Positions 1 to 6,815 of a DNA stretch of 60,226 bases are shown here, in pieces. Made by a program: the position numbers and the translations under genes. This DNA comes from a virus. The notes beneath the pieces were generated by a model, which saw only the letters and a list, made by a program, of their open reading frames with translations, had not been told where the DNA came from and did not search any database. The DNA is taken from the IMG/VR virus record IMGVR_UViG_3300021197_001319, positions 1 to 60,226 of that record. The stretch is one strand, 5' to 3'. Position 1 is the stretch's first letter; every line of letters begins with the position of its first letter.

Positions 1-177
1 ATAGGGCCTGTAGAAGCAGGTGATATGATGATTAGTGCTGGTAACGGTATGGCAAAAGCGTTTGATGCAGACGTTGGATCTCCAGCATTGGGAACTGTTA
101 TAGGCAAAGCAATTGAAGATCACGTTGCTGATGAAAATACTTCAGGTGTTATTGAAGTATTAGCAATGATGATGTAA
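1..177 (+). CDS. Tail-fibre-like protein, C-terminal end (partial)
   Basis: Open from the first base of the window to a TAA at 175-177, 58 residues. The visible part has the pattern EAGDMMISAGNGMAKAF, then GTVIGKAIED, then GVIEVLAMMM. This resembles the C-terminal domain of phage tail fibre and appendage proteins, which typically read GDLL(V/I)(T/S)S..G.A, then G(T/K)VIGKALE, then GVIEVLV. The role as a distal fibre or appendage part is inferred from that pattern and from the virion genes that follow. The N-terminus lies outside the window, so neither length nor receptor-binding region can be judged. Confidence 0.6.
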   Translation: MGPVEAGDMMISAGNGMAKAFDADVGSPALGTVIGKAIEDHVADENTSGVIEVLAMMM

Positions 178-639
178 TCAATTACACATTAAATCTTCTA
201 TAGTTTTAATTTTAGTTATAATTTCATCAATCTGAAAAGTAGTAAACACCCCAGGATGTAGTGGTTTGGGCCAACTATCTAGTTTGCTCCAAGCATATCC
301 TTTGTGTTCATCGTTGAGTTTAGGTACAAATTCTTCTTCTACAACACAAACGTATGTGCTATATGAAAAATTATTTTTACTATTTGTAAATTTTTCTACT
401 GGAACAGTTTTAAGGACAAGTGGTATAAAACCTATTTCTTCTTGTATCTCACGCTGTAGTGCGCTATATTCTGTTTCTTTTTTTTCAACTTTCCCCCCAA
501 CAAACGCCCACATGCTATTATACCGCGCTCCATTACGCAGTACAAACATATATCTACTAGTAGATTTACTTAAAAATAAGGCTCCAACACTTGCGTTAGA
601 TAACAAGACTCCAGTCGCCTGCTCGATATTCGCCTTCAT
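178..639 (-). CDS. NUDIX hydrolase
   Basis: A 153-residue protein with a complete Nudix box at residues 49-71: G49-x5-E55-x7-R63-E64-x2-E67-E68-x-G70. Nudix enzymes hydrolyse nucleoside diphosphates linked to another group (for example oxidised dNTPs, NDP-sugars or mRNA caps) using a divalent metal held by the box glutamates. The substrate cannot be told here. The start overlaps the 3' end of the gp15-like gene by 44 bases on the same strand, so it is probably the last gene of the late minus-strand unit gp14-gp15-nudix. It ends back to back with the fibre gene, with no gap. Family call is firm; role (nucleotide sanitation or sugar-nucleotide turnover) is inference. Confidence 0.9.
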   Translation of the reverse strand: MKANIEQATGVLLSNASVGALFLSKSTSRYMFVLRNGARYNSMWAFVGGKVEKKETEYSALQREIQEEIGFIPLVLKTVPVEKFTNSKNNFSYSTYVCVVEEEFVPKLNDEHKGYAWSKLDSWPKPLHPGVFTTFQIDEIITKIKTIEDLMCN

Positions 640-1984
640 AGGATTTAACCCATTCGCTTCCTGTATACTTGTATTGTATACTAGTGTTACTATTTGTCAG
701 ATAATGAACACCTTGTTCTGAACTACTATCAAATGCTACTTGCCAGTCATTGCCATTGTATTCAATAATATCATTTGCTTCTGCTACCAAACTACCCCAA
801 GCATCAGGACCATCTGTGTTACTTGCATTGCCTATAGCATTGAGTATAAGGTAGCGTTGACCTTGTGCTGCCGTTGCAAGTCCTGCATCAGGTGCATTGC
901 GAAGAGGATTGATAATTTTTGTAATTGCAGGTAGATCGTTTGTTGGTATTGTATCACTTTGTACAGTAAATAGTAACCTATGTGGATCACTTGGATGGAA
1001 AGCCACAGTGCCAATTATTTCTGCACTACCGCCTGTTTCCAAACGTATTTGACTAAGTCCAGGTTGCAATTCTCCATATTGATTAACAAGTGCAGCCCAA
1101 CTAATATCATCTGTACCTACTTTTGTTGGAGGATCATTTAGTGGTGTATAGTCAACTTTGTTTGTGGTTGTTTCGCTACGATCCAATATTTGTATTGTGT
1201 TACCCAATACAATTATACCAAAGTTCATCGGTGTAAATTTCATACGCTCACCTAGTAGTATTTGTCCATCAATAACACCATCTGCAATGCCTCCTTGATC
1301 GTCATAGATACTTGCAACAATCTTGTTAATGACACCAAGTTTCTTAACTTTAGCAGGCGCACTAAGATAGATAGGAACTGTAAACTGTAGTGTTGCAATA
1401 TCAATTTGTTCATCAACTCCAACTGGAACACTCCTACTACTAAATTGTACATTTGCAAGTTCAATATAACTTAAACTTGTCCAGTCCAAATAGTTGTCTG
1501 TGCTTTGTATTTCAAGTGCAGGATTGAACAAAACAAGTATTTGTTCCAGCAATTGTAGTTTTTGGTTAGTATTACTAGTCCAAATATCTACATTCATTTG
1601 TAGTGTATAGGGTACAGGCATCATGCGTTCTATTGTAAATGCATTGCCCTGTTGTGTAGTATATTCGTTTGTGTTAGGATCAAATTTGCGCATACGAATA
1701 TGTTTTTTGTCTATAAAACTAGGATCCTGTCTACGTTCTGGATTATACTCTAAACCACCTATATAGCAACTAATCATAGGAGTAGGTATAATTTTGTTCT
1801 CACTGTTTTCACGAATAATACTACTAACCATACGAGTACTATCACCGTATTTGACTGGTACAGTTGTAAGTGTAGTATTACCTGCACGATCCTTGCCATA
1901 CTCAACCTGAAAGTTACTAAATGCACGAATAAACTGCAATAGAAAACGTCTTATTTGTTCATCGTAAAAAAATTGCTGTGGCAT
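596..1984 (-). CDS. gp15: Tail completion / sheath stabiliser protein, gp15-like
   Basis: A 462-residue protein. The N-terminal half (FFYDEQIRRFLLQFIRAFSN, then YGD...PMISCYIGGLEYNPERRQD, then the IPTP/MQMNVDIWT region) matches the T4 gp15 family, which caps the tail tube and sheath and joins the tail to the neck. Its start codon shares a base with the stop of gp14, as expected for a gp14-gp15 pair. T4 gp15 is about 270 residues, so roughly 190 residues here are extra. The C-terminal part holds two aromatic motifs, EYNGNDWQ and YKYTGSEWVK, that look like a repeated beta-hairpin also found in the gp14 homologue next door. Family call rests on the N-terminal half and the neighbour. Confidence 0.8.
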   Translation of the reverse strand: MPQQFFYDEQIRRFLLQFIRAFSNFQVEYGKDRAGNTTLTTVPVKYGDSTRMVSSIIRENSENKIIPTPMISCYIGGLEYNPERRQDPSFIDKKHIRMRKFDPNTNEYTTQQGNAFTIERMMPVPYTLQMNVDIWTSNTNQKLQLLEQILVLFNPALEIQSTDNYLDWTSLSYIELANVQFSSRSVPVGVDEQIDIATLQFTVPIYLSAPAKVKKLGVINKIVASIYDDQGGIADGVIDGQILLGERMKFTPMNFGIIVLGNTIQILDRSETTTNKVDYTPLNDPPTKVGTDDISWAALVNQYGELQPGLSQIRLETGGSAEIIGTVAFHPSDPHRLLFTVQSDTIPTNDLPAITKIINPLRNAPDAGLATAAQGQRYLILNAIGNASNTDGPDAWGSLVAEANDIIEYNGNDWQVAFDSSSEQGVHYLTNSNTSIQYKYTGSEWVKSYEGEYRAGDWSLVI

Positions 1985-3162
1985 TAATCTTCTCTAGGTT
2001 TAAGTGCATCACTTAGTGACTGTCTACTTGTTGCAGTAGTATTATCATCTGCAGTAAACGTGCTTGTGTTATTGATAAATCCGTCTCTCTGTGTATTTCC
2101 TGTGCCTGGTGTAAGTTTACTGCGTACATCATCTTCTACTTTAATCCAACGTGATCCGCTGTATCTAAACAATCTATTAGGTAAAAAGTCTAAGCGTAGT
2201 ATATAATCACCTTCTTGACTGTCACTCGGAAAACTTGTTCCCATACTAATTGGTTCACCATTTGGTGCTAATCCATCACCTACTAGATACCCACTGTAGG
2301 CATTAGCATTTTGTGGTGTAATACGTCTTGCATCTGCAGTTGCGTCTGTGTTATCTGCATTAAGGGCTGTATTATCTGCATTAACTCCCTTGGACTCAAG
2401 AGGGTTACCTGTTGGATCTGTAGGTACAATATAGTACTGACTTGTGTCGTAACCGCTTTCAGGCACTTCCTTTTCAGCGGCAGCAACAACTTTATTTGTT
2501 ATCTCTAGTTCTTTGTTATAGGTACTTAGCAAGTCACGAAGTGTACTTTCGGTTGGATTTCCGTCTGCATCTTCTTGTATTATGTTAAGTATATCATTGT
2601 ATTCTTGTGCATCTACCAGTGGTGTACACTTAATACGCCACAGGTGTCCCCACCAAGTTGGACTAAATCCCTCACTTGGGCGACTTCCTTCTTGCACTAC
2701 ATAGTAGCGTTTTAGACTAAGTTCTACACTTTCATCCAATGCTGCAAAGTCTGTTAGATGTGGCAATTCAATTACATCACCACTCATAAGTTTGCGTCCT
2801 AGATTGTTGACCATATCATTTTCGTGGAACGTTATAAAAAGTGTATCATTAGCAAGGAACAATCCAAACTGTGATAAGTCAAAGTCTGTATCACTTACGC
2901 TATATATGCCACGAAGATTGTACACATCCTGGTCATATATTCTATCTCTATTTTCTAAAAATAAAAAATCCTGTATTCCTAGTGGATCAGGTGTGCTTTG
3001 ATTTGGTTGACTTGGATCACTTCCGCCTTGACTAGCAATACCTAGATACTTGTGTACATTTACACCAGTGCCACCTATAGTAAACATTTCTTTCATTCTT
3101 CTGTCGAAGAAACGATAATCGTTGGTGTGAGCACCATCTTTCCATAAACTTATTCTTGGCAT
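1984..3162 (-). CDS. gp14: Neck protein gp14-like
   Basis: A 392-residue protein opening with MPRISLW, then YRFFDRRMKEMF, then GGTGVNVHKYLG. This is the signature start of T4-family gp14, a neck protein that, with gp13, closes the filled head and receives the tail. T4 gp14 is about 256 residues, so this one is extended. A low-complexity stretch with two NADNT units and a C-terminal RLFRYSGSRWIKVED motif make up the addition. The start has AAGGAA upstream in a 20-base leader, and a late box GATAAATA on the minus strand lies at 3183-3190. It is divergent from the Smr gene and cotranscribed with gp15. Confidence 0.9.
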   Translation of the reverse strand: MPRISLWKDGAHTNDYRFFDRRMKEMFTIGGTGVNVHKYLGIASQGGSDPSQPNQSTPDPLGIQDFLFLENRDRIYDQDVYNLRGIYSVSDTDFDLSQFGLFLANDTLFITFHENDMVNNLGRKLMSGDVIELPHLTDFAALDESVELSLKRYYVVQEGSRPSEGFSPTWWGHLWRIKCTPLVDAQEYNDILNIIQEDADGNPTESTLRDLLSTYNKELEITNKVVAAAEKEVPESGYDTSQYYIVPTDPTGNPLESKGVNADNTALNADNTDATADARRITPQNANAYSGYLVGDGLAPNGEPISMGTSFPSDSQEGDYILRLDFLPNRLFRYSGSRWIKVEDDVRSKLTPGTGNTQRDGFINNTSTFTADDNTTATSRQSLSDALKPRED

Positions 3163-3182
3163 GCCTATTCCTTGTTGCTCAG

Positions 3183-3190
3183 TATTTATC
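3183..3190 (-). promoter_or_regulatory. Late promoter box GATAAATA (minus strand)
   Basis: The T4 late consensus is TATAAATA; here GATAAATA reads on the minus strand 20 bases before the gp14 start, with a normal AAGGAA ribosome binding site between. It forms a divergent pair with the plus-strand box at 3194-3201, only three bases away. Confidence 0.7.
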
Positions 3191-3193
3191 GCT

Positions 3194-3201
3194 TATAAAT
3201 A
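3194..3201 (+). promoter_or_regulatory. Late promoter box TATAAATA, abuts start codon
   Basis: Perfect T4 late consensus. The ATG of the Smr gene begins 7 bases after its last A, close to where T4 late transcripts start, so the mRNA would be almost or wholly leaderless. Confidence 0.75.
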
Positions 3202-3207
3202 ACCTCA

Positions 3208-3435
3208 ATGAAACTAGACCTACACGGACATGATGTACACACTGCATGGCGAATATTTAATAGTCGTTTAACAGATGCGTACTACGAAAAGCAAAGTACT
3301 GTTATAGTTATTACTGGGCAGGGTGCTATTATGCACGAGTTTCAAACATGGTGTGGTCAACATCCATACATAAAAAGTTGGACAAATGCGCCACATAATC
3401 CAGGAAGTTACAAAATATCTCTCAAAAAAGGTTGA
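3208..3435 (+). CDS. Small MutS-related (Smr) domain protein
   Basis: A 75-residue protein that is essentially a single Smr domain. LDLHG at residues 3-7 is the first Smr motif, and ITGQG at 35-39 matches the second (usually (H/T)G(K/R)G). Smr domains are DNA- or RNA-nicking endonucleases or nucleic-acid binders, found alone or at the C-terminus of MutS2. Here the domain is minimal and stands alone. It is driven by the late box at 3194-3201, so it is predicted to be expressed with virion genes, where a nick- or branch-processing role before packaging is possible. That role is inference. Confidence 0.75.
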   Translation: MKLDLHGHDVHTAWRIFNSRLTDAYYEKQSTVIVITGQGAIMHEFQTWCGQHPYIKSWTNAPHNPGSYKISLKKG

Positions 3436-3459
3436 CACATTCTCAAAAGGTGCTATATT
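3432..3459 (+). promoter_or_regulatory. Early-type promoter, family copy 1
   Basis: TTGACA (3432-3437), 16-base spacer, TATATT (3454-3459), followed by AATATAGTAAGTTG and a GAGGAGAGA ribosome binding site at 3479-3487. The same arrangement recurs at 42405, 43003, 44870, 47565 and 48458. Confidence 0.8.
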
Positions 3460-3493
3460 AATATAGTAAGTTGATGTTGAGGAGAGATACATT

Positions 3494-3709
3494 ATGGTTA
3501 GTAACACAAAGTTTAAAGATTTCGTTGTAGCACTTAGCGCAGAAGATCAGCAAACAGTTGTTGATAGACAGTTGCGCTTGCTTCCTGCATTTATTATGCA
3601 AGAAGTTGCTACTACTAATAATGCTAAAGTCATTCGCAAGTTAGAGAGCCGCTTGAAGCAGGTTCGCTTGATGTTGTCCTCTATTATTGCTAACGGAAAG
3701 GTTGTGTAA
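3494..3709 (+). CDS. Hypothetical small protein, early-type
   Basis: A 71-residue protein of unknown function, mainly helical, with a basic C-terminal half (KVIRKLESRLKQVRLML). No family recognised. It is the first gene behind an early-type promoter of the repeated family and has a strong GAGGAGAGA ribosome binding site seven bases before the ATG. It overlaps the next start by one base, so it heads a short operon with the 61-residue protein and the 383-residue protein. Confidence 0.7.
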   Translation: MVSNTKFKDFVVALSAEDQQTVVDRQLRLLPAFIMQEVATTNNAKVIRKLESRLKQVRLMLSSIIANGKVV

Positions 3710-3894
3710 TGAACGAAATATTAAATGATATTGAAACACTTACTATTGTAAGAAATGCAGTAAGTACAGGTGTTGAAAAAGAAAAAACAATCGAGTTATT
3801 GGACAAAGTGATACGACTTAAATCACTTGAGATAACTAACTTTGAAGCACAAATGGAAATGGAGTTTATGAACGATGGCATTAACCGCTCTTAA
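3709..3894 (+). CDS. Hypothetical small helical protein
   Basis: A 61-residue, acidic, helical protein with heptad-like leucines and isoleucines (IELLDKVIRLKSLEI), possibly a short coiled coil. Not recognised. Its ATG overlaps the stop of the preceding gene (TAATG) and its end overlaps the next gene by 20 bases, which shows translational coupling in a three-gene operon. Confidence 0.6.
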   Translation: MNEILNDIETLTIVRNAVSTGVEKEKTIELLDKVIRLKSLEITNFEAQMEMEFMNDGINRS

Positions 3895-5026
3895 AGGTAA
3901 ACCAGTCAAGCGTAAAAAAGCAGCCAAGGCTCGCCGTAAAACTACTGGCGCCGGCGCCGCCCCTCTGGACAACTACAAAGTTGCCAAGGACTTCTTTCAC
4001 TTTGATGTAGATAAGAAGGAATATGTGCCTATTATCAGACAGTATGTAAAAAAGTTTTACGATAAAAAGACTGCAACATACATTCTGAAAAATAGTGATG
4101 CTAGTATGGCATTTAGTCATATTGCTTGTTACTGTCATTACATGAATAATGATAAGGCAGATCAAATTCCTGAGGACAGTCACAATTGGATGTCAGGTAG
4201 ATTTGGTGCTCTTGCAGAAAAAGGTGAGTCTATTGTTGAAGAAGTCAAAGCAGTAGAAGCAACAAAGCCTAAGAACGTTTACGTTCCTAGCATCCAAGAG
4301 CGTATCAAGGAAGCAAGTGGCAACATTATTGCTGAGATTGAGGAAGTAGTTGACGACTTTATTGACAACCCTAATACCTTTAAGGGACTTGATCCTGTTA
4401 AACTGTTCCGTAAACTAAATGTGAATCAAGCACATGCTAGGCATATCCGTGCTTTTTATGAAGGTGCTTATGCAGAGTATGCTATGCTACAGCAACCTGC
4501 TCGTGAACAAGAAGAAGATTTGCGAGAAGCATATGCACACTTGGACAAAGCGGCAGTGAAACGTGCAGTGACACTGTTTGGTGGCATCCTAGGGGCGTGT
4601 GATCTTATTACAGCAGAAAGCAAAGCAACTCGTAAAACTAGATCACCCAAGCCTAAGAGTGCTGACAAGTTGGTTGCAAAAATGAAGTATTGTAAAACCG
4701 ACGAAAAGTATAAAGTAGCAAGCATTAATCCAGCGGATGTAATAGATGCTACGGAAGTTTGGGTGTTTAATGTTAAGACACGCAAGATCGGTAAGTATGT
4801 TGCAGAACCACATGCTACACTGCAAGTTAAAGGTACTACGCTTCAGTTTTTTGATGTAAAGCAAAGTATTGCAAAAACACTGCGTAAGCCAGAGCAACAA
4901 CTAACAGACTTTAACAAGAGTGGCAAAGTCCAATTACGCAAGTTCTTAGACAATATCAAGGGCGTAGAAACAAAAATGAACGGACGCTTTAATGCTGATA
5001 CTGTGATCCTTAAAGCAGTAAAGTAA
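3875..5026 (+). CDS. Conserved-type phage protein of unknown function, basic N-terminus
   Basis: A 383-residue protein. Residues 1-25 are highly basic (KGKPVKRKKAAKARRK) and followed by a GAGAA linker, like a nucleic-acid-binding tail. The rest is mixed alpha/beta with no catalytic motif that I recognise. The ATG lies inside the preceding gene with GGAG ten bases upstream. Its place between early-type small genes and gp13 does not settle a role. DNA-associated or structural roles are both possible. The DNA coding the linker (3948-3962) is an unusually GC-rich run in an AT-rich genome. Confidence 0.75.
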   Translation: MALTALKGKPVKRKKAAKARRKTTGAGAAPLDNYKVAKDFFHFDVDKKEYVPIIRQYVKKFYDKKTATYILKNSDASMAFSHIACYCHYMNNDKADQIPEDSHNWMSGRFGALAEKGESIVEEVKAVEATKPKNVYVPSIQERIKEASGNIIAEIEEVVDDFIDNPNTFKGLDPVKLFRKLNVNQAHARHIRAFYEGAYAEYAMLQQPAREQEEDLREAYAHLDKAAVKRAVTLFGGILGACDLITAESKATRKTRSPKPKSADKLVAKMKYCKTDEKYKVASINPADVIDATEVWVFNVKTRKIGKYVAEPHATLQVKGTTLQFFDVKQSIAKTLRKPEQQLTDFNKSGKVQLRKFLDNIKGVETKMNGRFNADTVILKAVK

Positions 5027-5032
5027 TAAATA
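5025..5032 (+). promoter_or_regulatory. Late promoter box AATAAATA
   Basis: Overlaps the TAA of the upstream gene and precedes gp13 by 23 bases, with an AAGGA ribosome binding site in between. Confidence 0.6.
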
Positions 5033-5055
5033 GTGTGTAAGAACAAGGATACACT

Positions 5056-5811
5056 ATGACAACACTAGCATCACTAAGAGCAGACACAACTGATTACATT
5101 CGCTATCGCTTAGGCGATGGTATGGTTGATGTTGAGTTAGATCCGGAACACTATGACAATAGTATAGACAAGGCAGTAAAACGTTTTCGTCAGCGTAGTC
5201 AAAATGCATATGAAAGTTCATATGTATTTTTAAGTGTTGTAAAAGAACAACAAGAATATACACTACCGGATGAGATTGAAGAAGTTCGTCAAGTATATAG
5301 ACGTAGTGTTGGTAGTGGCAGTAGCGATACTGGTACACAGTTCGAACCATTTGAGGCAGCATTTCAGAACACTTACTTGCTACAAAGTGGACGCATTGGC
5401 GGTATGGCAACATATGAAATGTACTATCAGTATCAAGAACTAAGTGCTAGACTGTTTGGCGGCTTTGTAAACTTTGAGTACAATCCTGTTACAAAAAAGA
5501 TTACATTGCTTCGTAAGTTTAGTGCAGATGGCGAACAAATTGTTCTTTGGACTTACAACCTGCGCCCAGAAGCAAGACTGCTACAGGACAGACATGCTGG
5601 ACCATGGGTACAAGACTATGCACTAGCACTTGCAAAGTATACACTGGGCGAAGCACGTTCAAAGTTTAGTACAATTGCAGGACCACAAGGCGGCACAAGT
5701 CTAAATGGTGATGCACTTAAAGCAGAAGCACAAGTTGAAATAGACAAACTCGATGAAGAACTACGCAACTATGTTGATGGTAGTGACCCACTTTCATTTA
5801 TTATTGGCTAA
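5056..5811 (+). CDS. gp13: Neck protein gp13-like
   Basis: A 251-residue protein. The N-terminal block (YIRYRLGDGMVDVELDPEHY) and the central FVNFEYNPVTKKI and ALAKYTLGEARSKFSTI blocks are typical of the T4 gp13 neck protein family, which with gp14 forms the collar to which the tail attaches. T4 gp13 is about 309 residues, so this is a shorter version of the kind seen in marine T4-like phages. A late box lies at 5025-5032. It is unusual that gp13 is on the plus strand while gp14 and gp15 are on the minus strand, 1.9 kb away. Confidence 0.85.
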   Translation: MTTLASLRADTTDYIRYRLGDGMVDVELDPEHYDNSIDKAVKRFRQRSQNAYESSYVFLSVVKEQQEYTLPDEIEEVRQVYRRSVGSGSSDTGTQFEPFEAAFQNTYLLQSGRIGGMATYEMYYQYQELSARLFGGFVNFEYNPVTKKITLLRKFSADGEQIVLWTYNLRPEARLLQDRHAGPWVQDYALALAKYTLGEARSKFSTIAGPQGGTSLNGDALKAEAQVEIDKLDEELRNYVDGSDPLSFIIG

Positions 5812-5823
5812 TATGAGGCAAAT

Positions 5824-6420
5824 ATGATTATAGGATTATGCGGACTTATCGGCGCCGGTAAAGGAACTGTTGCTGATATTCTAGTTGACCAAGGATTTAA
5901 AAAAGTAAGTTTTGCAGATAAACTCAAAGATGGGGTTAGTACTATCTTTGGTTGGGACAGATCAATGTTAGAAGGAGATACAGATGAATCTAGAGCGTGG
6001 CGAGAACTTAGAGACGACTTTTGGAGTAATGAAACAAAAATGGAAATTAGTCCTCGTTTGGTGCTTCAGTTATTTGGCACTGATTGCATGCGTGATGGGT
6101 TTTATGATGGAGTCTGGGTAAGCCTACTGAAAAAAACTATACTAGACAATCCAGAACAAAACTATGTTGTACCAGATGTACGTTTTGAAAATGAAGTGAA
6201 TATGTTACATGATATTGGCGGAGAAGTCTGGGAAGTAAAACGTGGTCCAGATCCACAGTGGCTTATTGAATATGAGACAACTGGCGTTGCACCTAAAGAC
6301 GTACATACCAGCGAATGGAAATGGGTAAAAGCCCGTAAAGACGAAGTGATACTTAACGACACTAGTATTAATGACCTCAAAGGTCAGGTGTTAACGACCC
6401 TCGGGACCATCCCGTTTTAA
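5824..6420 (+). CDS. gp1: Deoxynucleoside monophosphate kinase
   Basis: A 198-residue protein with an N-terminal P-loop, GLIGAGKG at residues 7-14, followed by VADILVDQGF and VSFADKLKDG. This layout matches the T4 gene 1 dNMP kinase, which phosphorylates dNMPs for phage DNA synthesis. The later PDVRFENEV segment is also characteristic of this family. It follows gp13 after 12 bases with GAGG upstream and is probably cotranscribed with it. Its end overlaps the convergent minus-strand zinc protein by 44 bases. Confidence 0.9.
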   Translation: MIIGLCGLIGAGKGTVADILVDQGFKKVSFADKLKDGVSTIFGWDRSMLEGDTDESRAWRELRDDFWSNETKMEISPRLVLQLFGTDCMRDGFYDGVWVSLLKKTILDNPEQNYVVPDVRFENEVNMLHDIGGEVWEVKRGPDPQWLIEYETTGVAPKDVHTSEWKWVKARKDEVILNDTSINDLKGQVLTTLGTIPF

Positions 6421-6724
6421 CAAGTTCAGCATTACAATTTAGACACACAGTTTTCAGATTGCGATTGTTAATATTTTTTAAGTCTCCATCTATATAAAAA
6501 ACAATTACTTGACTGCGAAACACAGGTTTAAATCCACAAGCCTCGCAGTTACGTTTTACTTTATATCCACTATCAACCCATAATGGCTTTACAGGCTTGT
6601 GTAACTTCAAGCACTGTTCGCATTTTTTCCTATAAAAGATTCTATCGTCCTTGCGGTAATTTACTGCTCGAGGACGCTGTCCGCATGTCTCACAAGTAGG
6701 TCTCATAGTGTATTTAACACGCAC
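6377..6724 (-). CDS. Zinc-binding protein, HNH-endonuclease-like
   Basis: A 115-residue protein with four CxxC pairs (CETC, CEQC, CEAC, CLNC), enough for two zinc knuckles. The C-terminal part, DGDLKNINNRNLKTVCLNC, looks like the N-x-x-NL-x-x-L/V-C-x-x-C portion of HNH nucleases, although a clear catalytic HH/HN pair is not evident. It may be a degenerate or variant HNH protein, or a small DNA-binding protein. The start could be the ATG at 6724 or the internal ATG at 6706 (MRPTC). It is convergent with the dNMP kinase and overlaps its end. Confidence 0.65.
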   Translation of the reverse strand: MRVKYTMRPTCETCGQRPRAVNYRKDDRIFYRKKCEQCLKLHKPVKPLWVDSGYKVKRNCEACGFKPVFRSQVIVFYIDGDLKNINNRNLKTVCLNCNAELVKTGWSRGSLTPDL

Positions 6725-6767
6725 CTTTAAAGGGATTCTACAAATAAGGGTATTTTACGGCTGTTTT

Positions 6768-6775
6768 TATAAATA
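6768..6775 (+). promoter_or_regulatory. Late promoter box TATAAATA for tail sheath
   Basis: Perfect T4 late consensus, 40 bases upstream of the sheath start, followed by a leader that carries GAGGAAG before the ATG at 6816. Confidence 0.8.
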
Positions 6776-6815
6776 GTATTATTAAAACAAAAGACCTTAA
6801 TTGAGGAAGAAAAAC

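Noticed and set aside
266-721. Plus-strand frame of 151 codons opposite the NUDIX gene
   Set aside because: The minus strand carries a complete Nudix box; the plus-strand translation resembles nothing.
3948-3962. GC-rich palindromic run as a regulatory or attachment site
   Set aside because: It codes for the GAGAA linker in a conserved frame; the codons explain it.
6801-6815. TTG as an upstream start for the sheath gene
   Set aside because: It overlaps the GAGGAAG ribosome binding site, and MALISPGVEV from ATG 6816 is the conserved N-terminus.
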